DNA from: Astrothelium macrocarpum
Taxonomy: Eukaryota > Ascomycota > Dothideomycetes > Trypetheliales > Trypetheliaceae
Direction of reading: 5' to 3'
Assembly (NCBI GenBank): GCA_021030915.1
Contig: JAGEMR010000055.1
Location: 1 to 64,000, forward strand
DNA: 64,000 bases
Shown: in pieces, positions 10,568-21,725 of the stretch
Position numbering within the stretch: the stretch's first letter is position 1
Layout: the number at the start of each line of letters is the position of its first letter
Made by a program: the position numbers and the translations under genes
The notes under the pieces: generated by a model
The model's input: the letters and a program-made list of their open reading frames with translations, nothing else
Databases searched by the model: none
Told to the model about the DNA's origin: nothing

Positions 10568-12852
10568 AATGAACAATAAGGAACAATCAAAAATGGTTCT
10601 TATCCTTGTCACATTGCTTAGTCTTGCCAAGGCAATGCTTGTAGCTCTTATACAGTATCAAAAGCTACAAGTCAGATCCATTTTCACAATCCCGAAAACA
10701 CGCCTCGAGCCCCTCCGGCTAATACCAAGATAATCTGAACATTGCCATGAAAATCTATTACGCATGTAGTCTTGAAAGTGGCTTCGGCCGGAAGGATTGA
10801 TGCGAAGCTAAAGCATCCTCTATTTATCCGGTACCTGACTAGCTCAAGCTCGCGGGATAACAAAGCCATTTCGCAGACAGTAATTAGCCCAGATGCAGTT
10901 CAAGATATGAGAAAATTACTCAGAAATTCACTGTAGACCATAAGTCAAGGACAGATGCGGTGATAGGAGGCGGAAGAGGAAAGGAACCTCTAGAAATGGC
11001 TCAATTGCTGTAAGTAATATAAGTTGGGTTTGATCCGCATTTGAGTCAACAGAGATATCGTGGTTCGCATGTTAGCAGCATAAGCGATATGTCAGACCGA
11101 TCTATCTAGCTGTTTCACATGGATAAAGATTGAATCCGTTTCCGATGAAGGAACACTGAACCTAATGTTTGCTGATACAAATTCTTTGTCGGTGGCAGAT
11201 GTACCAGCTACCAAAGCCGGCAATTCGGGTTGCGAAATCGAGGAAACTGAATGACATTGCTTACGTGCTGTCTGGACAAACCTTGTTGTTTGGTCTCCTT
11301 TAACCGTGCCGCTTTGTGGCGCAGCAAGAGGCTAGATACTCATCACAGTCCAGATCGACCCACAGAAAGCTGAGGGATATGTTAACTCAATTTTGTTCTT
11401 CATACCTAGATTCCGGCTTCAATTGACAAATTGTAGAAGGTAAGCCAAAAAAGTCATTCACAAGTGGCATATTGCTTGATTATAATCAAGACATCAGAAC
11501 CACGAAGGAGCAGAACAGGCCCATGTCTCCCGGAAAGCCTCCAGTCTCCCATCTTGGTATCACTGTCTTCTTTGTTATGGAATTTATCGATTTCATTCTC
11601 CATATCTCTCCCCCGTCCTAACATCCTCCGCATGGTCTGTAAAATTTATCATTCGTCGCGAATAGGAAAGGTGCAAGCGAACGCAAGTATGAATGAACGC
11701 TTGGAAATTCAAGGCCAAGATACAGTAGCAATGGCTGATATTACATCCAGCTGCGGTAACACCAACTCTGTAGCCATTACTTTCCGACCTTCCATCCCAA
11801 TATCACCAGCATCTTCGCTCTGATACTCATCAACTCCTCCATGCTTTTAACTTTGTTGGAACACTCGGTAAATACAATATGGGGAATTTGGATTAAGCAT
11901 GATCTGCAGATCTACTACCTATTGTAGACAAGTCAAAAATCTCGCTGGCACTTCATTCAAATTTCGGTGCGTTCTCGTAAATTGGTTTGGTTTCTTCGCA
12001 CGGTGGACTTGGGATAACGTACGGCTCGTATAGGTTTCAAGGAGAGAAACGCGAGCCTTCGCATTCACAAAGCTTTACTTCTTTTCTGCCATTGTTGTTA
12101 ATTTAACTTTAACACGGGAGAGTATCAATCTTACCCAACTCGTTAGGCACCTGGACTACATCTGAATCTTACTTCTTGGCACGACGATGACATCCAGAGA
12201 TTCTTGCAAGCATTTGTGATATTGTTCCGTGCCGCTGCCTACATCTCCACTACAGTTGCAGTGTTTGTCTTCTCCACCTTTTCAATGAGTGTGTGCATCT
12301 TGTAGAGTCTTGTAATCGGCTCAAGCGACCTACTCTAGCGCAAGTTCAGGGTCATGTCATCGGCCAATTGAGGTCTCGTTGAGTTCAAGCCTGAACATCA
12401 AAGGCAATCTTTTTGCATTCGCCATCAGTTTTCGTGCACCTGTACTGTAGACCATAGGAGGTAATTCTAAATCTCCCCGCATCGAAAAATGATTGATACA
12501 ATTTTGGGTACCGAAAATTTTTGAAAGTCATTCACAAAGAAATACTCGCTGAAATTGTCCAAATCATCAAGTATTGAATGTTTCTAAATTGTGTCGGCCC
12601 ATTTTTGGACTTCTCTGACTTGTCGAGTGAATCACGTCAAGAGCATCGGTACGGGTCACTGTTCTACGAGCGTGAAGAGCTTGCATATCAATTATGAAGG
12701 TCGCTCTATTTCGGCAATGTTGGAACTCTTTAGGGACGATCATTTTGAATGCTGAGTCCACACGCGATATGGTAGTCATCAAAACCGATGTCGAGGAGCA
12801 AAGCTGATCCTTGCCTATTCCTTGCGACTCCGCCAAACTCCCAAAGGAAAAT
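10568..12852. other. 2.3-kb region without a recognised gene
   Basis: No frame here yields a recognisable protein. The longest candidate is a 119-codon plus-strand ORF (11464-11823), without family motifs or codon bias I can trust. The left end must hold the carboxylesterase promoter and the right end the SEC17 3' UTR. The remainder could contain a non-coding transcript or a decayed gene. Confidence 0.4.
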
Positions 12853-14095
12853 CTACGAAAAATCCTCTTCCTTTTCTGTGATTTGGTCTTTTACACGTAG
12901 CAAGATTGTAGTCTCCCATTTGTTCAGTTTCGAAAGCGAATCGTATTGGAACTGGAGCATGTCAAGACTGCAATAAAGCTCATGAGAACAAGATGCTTAC
13001 AAGTTTATCAGCAAACATTTCTTGATCGCCCCTCTCCATTGACTCAGCTAAGTCACAGAGGAGTTGGTGTTCCCTCTGAGAAGTAAAAGAAGGGTCAATT
13101 TCTCTGTAGTTTTCAAGGGCACGATTCACAGCAACCAAGTCATTCGTTGCCAAGTGGCACTGGAAGACTATGAGCTTACTTACTTTCAAACAACAGCGAG
13201 GAGAAACTCACCATGCCGGCGTGAAGGAAGTATGTCTTGACACTCCATCTCATGAGATTATTGTTGATTGAAGACTCTGCAAATAGAGCGATCAGTATGG
13301 TAGAAGGAAATACTGAATTTGAGTATCAACCAACTTGCAACTTTCTCGTAGTATTGAATCGCTCTTTGGTAGTCGTTTTCCAGTGCTGCAATGTCCGCCG
13401 TTTTCAGGAACAATTTATTTGCCAGCGCTTCGGCATTATCCTAAATGCCAAGTCAATATTAGAGCCATGCCTTTTAGAACCATGTATCCATCCGGGAATT
13501 AAAAGGAAGGCTGGGGAGTGAATATAGGATCATACCTGCTCAAACCCTGCCGGGCGCGTAATGATAAGCATTTGAATCGAAAAGATCGTAGCTAATACAT
13601 ATTAGACTTACATCCTGCAGCAGTATCATAAGCACCAAGAGCCCTTTTGTTGTCGCCAATCTCTTCAAATAGCTCTGCCAGATGTTGCTGATTAGTAGCT
13701 GCTCGACGAAAGTTGCCCTTCATAGTATAGTGATTGATAGAATTCTGTAAACATCTTGCAGCATCCTCAGGTGAATCTTTCCGATAAGTTTTGAAAGCTT
13801 CCGAGTAGGTGTTTGCCGCATCATCAGGCTCCTTCAAGGCGTTTTGTTGTATGTCCGCTGCCCTCTCGAAAGCTCGTCCAGCTTCCACACCCATCTTTTG
13901 AAGTCGGAAAGCATTGGCAGCTTGTGTGAAGGTGTCGGCAGCTTCTTCGAGTTTAGTCTGTTTCCCTCCAAATAGAGAGAATCCGCCAGTAGCACTTTGC
14001 TGTAGCTTGTCTGCCTGATGATCTTAGTTTAGTTGTGATTATGAAAATTGTGGGTAGAGTACCTTCTGGAGCAGAGCTCGCGGATCTTGGGTCAT
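12853..14095 (-). CDS. SEC17: alpha-SNAP, Sec17
   Basis: The adaptor that recruits the Sec18/NSF ATPase to SNARE complexes for disassembly after membrane fusion. Seven coding exons are needed: 14095-14063, 14014-13612, 13546-13536, 13440-13335, 13276-13212, 13159-13001 and 12951-12853. They sum to 876 nt, 291 aa, the usual length of the family. All introns are GT-AG and 48-95 nt long. The product reads as TPR-like helices, for example RAFERAADIQQNALKEPDDA, FLKTADIAALENDYQRAIQY and INNNLMRWSVKTYFLHAGM, and ends with KLNKWETTILLRVKD before the stop. Exon 3 is only 11 nt and encodes the junction Trp-Phe-Glu-Gln. The gene is divergent from the GatC-like gene. Confidence 0.95.
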
Positions 14096-14430
14096 TGCGG
14101 ACTCCGTGAAGAAAGGTTTAGAAGAGAGTAACCTGAGCAGAACAAGGGAATATGAGTTAATAAATTATAAAGACACGTGTCAGAATTAATGTGCAAGGCA
14201 GGAGGGCGCGTCTTTGTCCAGCAATTGTCACATCTACAGCCCACTTGGAGCCCCACAGCGTCTTAGCCTCATGCTTATGTAACGAACGGCTTTTAGAACC
14301 GAATGAACATCTTAACTGAACGTCATTCCTATCTATTAGTTGATTTGCTAACGGTTTATCGCCACCAAGAAATTCACGATGCACTTCTAGATGCCAAGTG
14401 GTCGTAAGCTCAATCTCACAAGAAGAACTT
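14096..14430. promoter_or_regulatory. divergent intergenic region, SEC17 / GatC-like
   Basis: The 335 bp between the start codons of SEC17 (minus) and the GatC-like gene (plus) must serve both promoters. No specific element stands out. Confidence 0.45.
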
Positions 14431-15012
14431 ATGGACCGGATCAAGCGAGTCCCAGTTCAGGCACTATGGAGACTACCCCAAGCTCTACACAGATGCAATC
14501 CCTCTTTTCGGGCGAGGCATAGTTCATCACTATTGGACTCCAATATCGAGCAGCTACTATCAAGCCCTACATGGTCTGTCAAGGCTCTCTTGCCTGGCAT
14601 ACAGGATCAAGCTGTCAGTGTATCATCCAATCAGATCAGTCATTTGCTTCGACTTTCTGCTCTCCCTGCACCACCAGGCCCCAAGGAGGAGACAAGAATG
14701 CTGGATATCTTAAACAGCCAGCTCAAGTTTGTCAATGAAATACAAAAAATAAACACGGACAAGGTTGAACCTTTGAGCAGTCTGAGGGACGAGACTCAGG
14801 AAGGCCAAAAGGAGCGTGAGATCGGGTTTGATGACCTACAAGAGGCATTGAATCTAGAAGAAACTAAGGGCAAGCACTACAAGCGAATACGGCGAAGGCA
14901 AGATCTACCAGTTGATACCAAAGGCGTAGAGGAATGGGACGTGCTTGGTCACGCAGAACGTAAAGTTGGCAGATTTTTTATCGTCGAAAATACAAAAGAG
15001 ATGGAGTCGTGA
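14431..15012 (+). CDS. mitochondrial GatC-like subunit of Glu-tRNA(Gln) amidotransferase
   Basis: The likely small subunit of the mitochondrial GatCAB-type amidotransferase, which converts Glu-tRNA(Gln) into Gln-tRNA(Gln). It is a single exon of 193 aa. The start at 14431 (MDRIKRVPVQALWRLPQ) gives a basic, mitochondrial-type presequence; the frame extends upstream only to a GTG. The core matches the GatC pattern: QISHLLRLSALPAPPGPKEE, then ILNSQLKFVNEIQKINTDKV and EPLSSLRDE. The C-terminal part (DVLGHAERKVGRFFIVE) resembles the end of fungal Gta3/GatC proteins. The partner subunits are not in the window. Assignment rests on motif order only, since these small subunits diverge fast. Confidence 0.75.
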   Translation: MDRIKRVPVQALWRLPQALHRCNPSFRARHSSSLLDSNIEQLLSSPTWSVKALLPGIQDQAVSVSSNQISHLLRLSALPAPPGPKEETRMLDILNSQLKFVNEIQKINTDKVEPLSSLRDETQEGQKEREIGFDDLQEALNLEETKGKHYKRIRRRQDLPVDTKGVEEWDVLGHAERKVGRFFIVENTKEMES

Positions 15013-15345
15013 GAACTTTGACACGCCTATCTGAACGCCTATCTAAAGATCCAAGGTTATGTTGCGACTACGAGCCCGCTTTCACTTGCAACTCTCCTCC
15101 ACCACATTACAGTAATACTTCGCCTACTTGGCAACCGCCAACTCCGCAACGAGTATGGGAAGTCGCCCAGATCTCCAAATTGTAACAGCATCTGTAAAGT
15201 AAGTCTATGCATCTGATTGATTCAAAGCAAATTGTCTTCCGGTTCTAACTGCGAGTCAGCAACGATACCCAACACAAAGTCAGGAGAGGAGCGCATATTG
15301 CGCTTACCATCCAAACACCCTGTCTTTTTCTCACTTGAATTTTAG
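15013..15345. other. convergent 3' intergenic region
   Basis: These 333 bp separate the stop codons of the GatC-like gene and the orphan gene that follows. They presumably hold both 3' UTRs. I see nothing else. Confidence 0.4.
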
Positions 15346-15903
15346 CTACGTGAAGCGTGAGGAATATGGGCAGCCCGCACATTCGCAAAATTTCCTTTGC
15401 CCAAGTGCCGGCAACTCAGGGGTTGAAAGTCGGGAGATGTGAGGCGTCGCTGGTGGAGTTTGCAGTTGCACAATGGCATTGGTTGGTGTTTTTGAGGTGC
15501 GTGGAAAAGACGCAGGCTCTCCGGCCTCCTTGGGAGGCCTCTGGGTGACTTTCGGTCCAAGGTTCCCGCTAGGAATCCTTCGACTGGAGACGATTACGTA
15601 ACCACGACTGCCTGAGGCATCCATCGAGCATCGACCCCGAAGATGAGATGCATCACCATCACCAGCAGCAGTCTGGTATCTCATGGCTTCTTCAAGCTGT
15701 GCCTCGTACTTGAATGTCGTCGCACTACCTCGATCATTTCGGCGTGCATGTCGGCGGTCTTCGGATATTCGAATAACGTCGCCGTCAACAATTACAGAGC
15801 GACGATATTTACCTGGTTGTGGAACCACAGCATCCCCTTCCGTATGCGGTTCCGTTTTGATGAGAGCTTTTGGGAAAGCAGTTGTGGGCAATGCCTTATT
15901 CAT
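15346..15903 (-). CDS. orphan protein with C-terminal CxCxxC
   Basis: An ATG-initiated 185-codon frame that I do not recognise. The product is basic and rich in Arg, Ser and Pro. It has a more ordered part around YRRSVIVDGDVIRISEDRRH and TTFKYEAQLEEAMRYQTAA, then a Pro/Thr-rich stretch (LQTPPATPHISRLSTPELPA). The C-terminus is FCECAGCPYSSRFT, where Cys-Glu-Cys-Ala-Gly-Cys could bind a metal or be a lipid or redox site. There is no signal peptide or membrane segment. Overlapping plus-strand frames exist, but they start at non-ATG codons or look like shadows. Whether it is expressed is unknown. Confidence 0.5.
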   Translation of the reverse strand: MNKALPTTAFPKALIKTEPHTEGDAVVPQPGKYRRSVIVDGDVIRISEDRRHARRNDRGSATTFKYEAQLEEAMRYQTAAGDGDASHLRGRCSMDASGSRGYVIVSSRRIPSGNLGPKVTQRPPKEAGEPASFPRTSKTPTNAIVQLQTPPATPHISRLSTPELPALGQRKFCECAGCPYSSRFT

Positions 15904-18558
15904 GGCTCGTTAGACTTCCTCTGTCCTGAGCAGGACTCGAAAAGCCACGGAAACTTGGTTTCTGTTGTCTCAAGGACTCACGATACCTTTTACCAAACGC
16001 GATGTGATTATGACGAGCCAGAAGCTGGATTTTTGCAGAAGTGGGTTGCTTGGTGTGAGTATAAGAGGAAGAGTGGGGGAAGGTGGGAGGTACGGCTCTT
16101 ATAGGAGGCCGGTTGGCTGTGCCCGGGGTGCCGTTCCTCTTCACCATGCACCCCCACCTCATTTTTCACAGCATCTGCTGGTCCATTTATCTTTGTCCTG
16201 AGCTCATCACGGGACTTCCGTCATTTCTACAAGGCAGCCCTGGACCTTTGTTTATCATCATGGATGCTGTTGCTGGCATTCTCCACCGAAGTAGTGCACG
16301 AGTATTGCAGTACTTCCCACAATGCTAATGAGGCCATCCCAAGCCTAGGAACTCCTATTCCTAGTGTCGGTACAGACTTCTTGTCGCTTGCGACAAGTGG
16401 GTGACTGCCCTGGTACGCTACCTGTCGTTGCAATAAAAAATCCTACACGTCACCGGTCAACTTCTGAGCTGAAGACGAATCAGCTATACATAAATATCCA
16501 TATAAATTCTGGGTCAAATAGTATCCAAAGTGTGTGGGTCTTTATTTTAGGGAAGACTCTACCTGTACAGTCTCTCATGTAGCCTCTAAAAATGATTTCA
16601 ATCAAACCACATTTCGAGAATTAGTAGATCAATGTTCATCTGCACACGGTCATCACCGACATTCCCGAAGTCCCAAGTCCTCCTCGATCAGCGTATCAAA
16701 TCATAGTCCATTTGCTATTGGCCTATCACGCGTTGCAGTCTGATGATCTGCTGCTGTGAAAAGAGCAAAGGAGGCAACATTAATTGTCGGCAACTCATTT
16801 AAGCTGATCTAGGGAGTTGGAACCTACCAGTGAATAGTAATGACATTGCCGTATAGTTGCATAGATTAACGCAACTAATAAATTAAATGACACCCCATAA
16901 AGCTATGCGTGATGTTTTCTCTGGTGATGTTTGTAAGAATTTTAGACCGCAGCTGTACAGGGTAAAATTCTGTTTACAGTACACGACATGCAATATTTTA
17001 CACCAACAACGAGATAGTCGCGTAGGAATTTTGTCAATGTTCGTGCGGAAAATATGTTAACTACTTAGACTATGTATCATCTCTAGAAGTATAGGCTGCA
17101 TGTATTGGCTTAGAACTTTCAGAATTCGTAGAGGAAGAGCTGTCTGCTTCCTTCGTGGTCTGATCTGGCATCAGAACGTTCTCAGCCGTACCTTCCCTGG
17201 TATCGACAAATTAGTTGCATAGAACTTGTATCGTTATCATCAACCCCTACACTTTGTCTGACATTCGCGCTTTTGCACTCTTCTGTAATTCGGGTTTGAA
17301 TGAGTATACCGCTAGAAGATATTGAGCTTTGTAGTTGTAAACGAAGGGGATGTGGAGAAGTCGTTGCTATACCAGTAATAACACTAAGAAGACCAACGAA
17401 GCCCAGTGCACCGATGTTGTACATTCGACTCATCATGCAATGAATTGTCGTCCGTAGTATAATTACAAGTGTAAACTTGCTCTCCCGCGTTGTGGTAAGG
17501 TTGAGAAATGCTTAGTCATCATACTGTCGCTCTTCACAACCAGAGTTGCAATGAGAAATATCGTCAAGCCAGAAACCCAGAACACCGGACACATGTATAC
17601 GACTATGCCTAGCACTACTCCGAGTGATAAGACAGGTACTCTTGATCATTGTACTATTTAGCATTGTTACCGGTTGCCTGCGTTGGTAGCTAATTGATTA
17701 TATCTTTTGCGATCCATGACGCTTTTCGCTGAAACCCCACCAAGCCCTGGTGGCCCTAGTCGCCTGATGAGTCATCTCCAGCTAGTATCTGCAGCTTCGG
17801 GAAGGGGTTGCGTCGGCAATCAAGGATTCTACTGTGCCTAACATGACTCGCCGTGCGTAAGTTCTGCATAACGCTCACAATTCCGGACGGTTACCTTGAG
17901 GCCACCAAGGCTTCATGATGGTAACGAGATGCATCAACATTGCTGGTAACTCTGAAGCGCCCATCTATCAACCGCGCGGCGTTGCTCCTCAATGCCGTAC
18001 TCTCGCACACGATTCGCACGTGGCAATTCCGAGCCTTCAATATCGCTTCCACTTGTTCACATTAGATGAGCGTTGCTATTAATTGATGCGCTATTTCAAA
18101 CAAAGCTCTTCGTACTGAGCTAAATTGCGGCCCTTGACGTTTATCGAAAGGCCATCAAGAAATTAAGCGCGTTCCTTTAGACCCTTTGCTCCGAAGGTTA
18201 AATTAAGGGCGTCCATTTCTTGTTACGCCATCGAGACCGTCAGCGCCGCTCTACGCGCTAGAGTAGTCACAACATTGTTTCGTATCCATTCTCGTATAAC
18301 CACTGGCTCAATCGCCAGCGGAGCGAGTTAGAACAATCCTACTCTGCCAAGCACAGCCATCTTCGTCGTAGAATACGAGTTTGACAATAATGCTGGCTCG
18401 TGAGGTCATATTGGAAACGCTTTCTTTATGTGTGCTTAGTGACACCCTCGAGCATTTCTTTCTGTGCCAACAAGCATTCTCCGGTAAACATATTTTCATT
18501 CCAAGAGCCTTTTCTGCTCTACACGCTCGTTTCAAGAAAAATCCCCTTTACTCTCTCA
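15904..18558. other. 2.65-kb gene-poor region
   Basis: I find no gene I can support. The most protein-like item is an 84-codon minus-strand ORF (17436-17182) that begins MMSRMYNIGALGFVG and has a signal-peptide-like hydrophobic start. It lacks homology signals I know, and its end is uncertain. The stretch near 16840-17080 is moderately AT-rich. The right part must hold the promoter of the Cys-rich surface protein. Confidence 0.4.
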
Positions 18559-19503
18559 ATGGCACGACTGGACCTGTGGATCCCTTTTCTACTCCAAATA
18601 CGTTCCCTCACCGTGGCCCAAAACACTCTCTCTGGTTCTGAGTATGATTATAGCAATGGCGACTTAGATTTCGAGAACGGCGAGAATTCGGCGATTTGCT
18701 ACTTTCCTGCTGGCAACATTGCATATGGCAATGTCCCTTGCAACCCTAAAGCGGAGGTTTCCACATGCTGTGGGGACAGAAATCATTGTCTGGCCAATGG
18801 TCTCTGCGCGGTGGGTGACACGAGCGACGGATTGGGCGGTTTCTTGAACTCTGGGGTAGAGTTCGCAAGAGGAGCGTGTACGGATCCCACTTGGGAAGAT
18901 CCGGCCTGTTTCCAACACTGTCTCAGTTGTAGGTCAATCAATGCACGTTGGGTCGGCTCATTGAAATTCTGACTCTAGAAAGCTCAGCCAGGCAGCCCCG
19001 ATTCTAATGGAGCCGCTATCTTCGAATGCGGGAGCGAAGGCTACGCTCATTCTGCAAATTACTGCTGTGAGAACGGTATTGATGCAAAGACGGCTTGTTG
19101 CGCGACCTCTTCCCTTCTCTTCGAACTTGGCCCAGGCACATACCAGGCCATGTCGTCCGCAACGTCTGCTCCAGTTCTATCTCCATCACCTATTACAGTT
19201 ACCACAACTATTATAAGCGACCAGTCATATACAGCTTCTCTCACGTCCTCAATGAGCTCTGTTGTGTCTGTCTTTGGCAGCGTCAGCTCCTTTACAACGC
19301 CCTCAGAGGTGTCCACACCACCAAATGCGACAGTCCATACTGCGTCAACACAACCTTCATCTCCACATGGGCTGAACACGTCAGCTAGCACGGCTACTCC
19401 TTCGGCATTCACTGGAGCAGCTTGTGGAAATGGTATGACCTTGAAAGAAAGTGGTGTAATACTCCTGGTTGCTTTAATTCTTGTTAAAATTACATTTGTA
19501 TAG
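18559..19503 (+). CDS. Cys-rich secreted or surface protein with Ser/Thr stalk and C-terminal anchor
   Basis: Probably an extracellular protein of a fungal Cys-rich family; no enzymatic function is known. Exons 18559-18928 and 18992-19503 (63-nt intron) give 293 aa. The ATG at 18559 opens a hydrophobic leader (MARLDLWIPFLLQIRSLTVA). The ectodomain is rich in Cys, for example CYFPAGNIAYGNVPC, STCCGDRNHCLANGLC, CFQHCLSC across the splice junction, and ANYCCENGIDAKTACC. A Ser/Thr/Pro-rich, probably O-glycosylated stalk follows. The C-terminus is a hydrophobic segment (GVILLVALILVKITFV), which suggests a transmembrane anchor or possibly a GPI signal. It is convergent with the glycosyltransferase gene, 123 bp away. 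Confidence 0.75.
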
Positions 19504-19626
19504 GATTTGGTCATACAACCATGTACTCGTTTTTAATGAAACAGTAAACTTTTGCGTTTAATCAGACTTCCTGGAAGTTGCTCTAGATCTGCGATGTATG
19601 TCTTTACATTTGCGAAGCTGCTCAAT

Positions 19627-20862
19627 CTAAGCAGACTCGAGATACCCCACCCGTAAGAGGTCTAATTCGTCTACTTTTGGCGCCTTCACGATCCGCACAA
19701 CCCTTGACTGTTCGAAATGAACGCTGCCATACCTTAATAATGCCGCAAAGGTTCCCTCGGCGCAGTCTGCGTTTCCACTCTCTGCCTGATCCCATAGTTG
19801 ACCTACAGCTGGTGTCTTCAGCAGCTTTTTCCCATGGTAGATCTTTTGCATTGAGGCTTGTTCAAGCAGATTCCAAACCAGACACCTTGCTTCCTCTACT
19901 CGTGTCGTGTCAGGGTCATCAAATGGGGTTGCGAGCAGGTGAACGATTTTTTGTGTGTCAAAGTCCGTAATCTCCTCTGCTAGCCACGATTCACTCAGCG
20001 AATCAATGAGCAAAACCTTTTCTTCCCAATATCTGCAACCACTAAATCCACTAGGGTCCTTCTCTGGACAGTCCAACAGGCAAACTCTCATCCAGCTGAG
20101 TACTTGCGATATATATTCCAGGATTTCAGAAAATGGAACATCATATGCGAACTTGTAACGCTGCTCTGCGGCGGCCTGCTCTGGTGTTTTCGCACGACCA
20201 AGAGCAGGGAGAAGTGCGGCCAATAGTGGATCTGAAGCCATACCTTTGATATTTGTGCGACCGTCGCGCCACAACATGCAAAAGATCTCGTGCCATCGCT
20301 GAATAAATGGACTGCCTTTTCGTGCCGCGACGAAATGGTTATTTACAATCTGCTTCCAGGCATGAGACGTCGCAACTTCATAAGGTTGATTAGGATCGCA
20401 AAGTGCTGACCAACAGATATCGTCGAGTTTTCGGAATAGGAGTATACCAACGTCAAGCCAAACACCACCATGTAAAAGCAGGCAGGCTCCTTTAAGCAAG
20501 TCAGCGCTGTGTGGACCGACATAATCGCCAGTCATATATCCCTCAACAAATACCGAAGGCAGCATTGTTGGGGGGACGAAATGAAGCGCATTCGAAGAAG
20601 AGTCTTTGACAGAGTCGAGGACCCGAATAGTCCATTTAGGACCGAGGAGGCGCACCCAGTTCACAACATTTCGCTTTGTCCATGCAGGCATATTATCCAG
20701 TCCTGAATGCCAGAATGCCCAAACATTTTGTTCAGAATTAACAGGAGGTGGCGCTTTTATACTGAAAAGTATATCCTCACTTGTTCTATCGTCTTGTGAT
20801 GGGACGTGTTTTAGCGTCCCGGCGAGACGTGGAGGTATCGAATATTCTGCCGAACCAGACAT
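19627..20862 (-). CDS. glycosyltransferase, capsular-polysaccharide-synthesis (Caps_synth) type
   Basis: A predicted sugar-nucleotide-dependent glycosyltransferase of the Caps_synth / GT32-like group. The intronless frame gives 411 aa, starting MSGSAEYSIPPRL. The fold is recognisable from NVWAFWHSGLDNMPAWTKRN and from GPHSADLLKGACLLLHGGVW followed by LDVGILLFRKLDD. In the second of these the acidic pocket of the family lies at GGVWLDVG. No signal peptide or membrane anchor is evident, which is unusual for a Golgi enzyme and leaves its location open. Related proteins occur in fungi and in bacteria with capsules. The acceptor and product are unknown. It is convergent with the Cys-rich surface gene and divergent from MUS7. 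Confidence 0.75.
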   Translation of the reverse strand: MSGSAEYSIPPRLAGTLKHVPSQDDRTSEDILFSIKAPPPVNSEQNVWAFWHSGLDNMPAWTKRNVVNWVRLLGPKWTIRVLDSVKDSSSNALHFVPPTMLPSVFVEGYMTGDYVGPHSADLLKGACLLLHGGVWLDVGILLFRKLDDICWSALCDPNQPYEVATSHAWKQIVNNHFVAARKGSPFIQRWHEIFCMLWRDGRTNIKGMASDPLLAALLPALGRAKTPEQAAAEQRYKFAYDVPFSEILEYISQVLSWMRVCLLDCPEKDPSGFSGCRYWEEKVLLIDSLSESWLAEEITDFDTQKIVHLLATPFDDPDTTRVEEARCLVWNLLEQASMQKIYHGKKLLKTPAVGQLWDQAESGNADCAEGTFAALLRYGSVHFEQSRVVRIVKAPKVDELDLLRVGYLESA

Positions 20863-21725
20863 CTCAATAAGAGTCTGACTCTGGACTCAAACACAAGCCT
20901 AAAAGCAGGTGTTTTACAGTCTAGTGGTTCTTGAAGAGCGACTTGAAGCTTAATTCAAGGAACTGATTCTGTAGTGGAGAAAGAAAAACATTGATTCGAA
21001 ACAGAATTTATACCTGCATATTCAGCCGCAACTAGTCTCTAAAGTTTATCAATGAATGGTGAGCTCCCGCGAATGAAAGACCTATAGAGGAAAGAGCTAT
21101 ACGTTTCCAGTACTGTAAGCACTAAATTTTTCACCGGTCCGGCAGAATGAGCACTCCAGCGCATATCAAGCATCACTTAGTTTGTGTACAAGAATTTACA
21201 GGGACAAATCTTGACCTCATTGACATTGGAGACAGGTCACTGGTGTTTTGCGACATTTGGGGACAAGAACCACGAACGATTCCTGAAGAGTGGCAACTCA
21301 GGCAGTCGGGACTAAGAAACCGTCAGTTATGCCAGGCTCCAAGATTGTCTGTCGGAACGCGTAAGCAAAGGCCTGTCATTACTACGCAAGCGACGCCGAT
21401 TATCTGTGCGGCTCCCAGACGTCCACTTCATCGGAACACTGAGGGTGGGAAGCCGGTAAACTGGGTGAGATTGCAACAAGAAATTTTACGCAGCGTAAGA
21501 AAGATGATTAGGGTAGCTGAACTTCCTACCCATGTGCGGAAGTGAGAATAGATGGTTCGTGCACTATGTTGCTTCGGGCGCGATCATACAGTCACATGAT
21601 TGCGCGACTCTATACTAGCGCCGCCAGCTTAGACGCGTCTCGCGATACACTGTCAGAAGACAAATCTAGCGCACAATCAACCCTGCAGTCAAGCCAAACT
21701 TTCAACAACATGCTGAACAATCTCA
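20863..21725. promoter_or_regulatory. divergent intergenic region, glycosyltransferase / MUS7
   Basis: These 863 bp contain the promoters of two divergent genes. A 132-codon ATG-initiated ORF lies at 21147-21545 on the plus strand, but it shows no family motif and its 3' end runs close to MUS7. I leave it unannotated as a gene. Confidence 0.4.

Noticed and set aside
11464..11823. 119-codon plus-strand ORF
   Set aside because: No domain, irregular composition and no splice or promoter context that supports it.
15643..16104. 153-codon plus-strand frame antisense to the orphan at 15346-15903
   Set aside because: It looks like a shadow frame; the minus-strand frame is ATG-initiated and more protein-like.
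17182..17436. 84-codon minus-strand ORF with hydrophobic start
   Set aside because: It could be a small secreted protein, but the end is unclear and the only extension would need a 27-nt intron, too short to believe.
21147..21545. 132-codon plus-strand ORF between the glycosyltransferase and MUS7
   Set aside because: It begins with ATG but shows no family motif; it more likely lies in the MUS7 promoter or leader.
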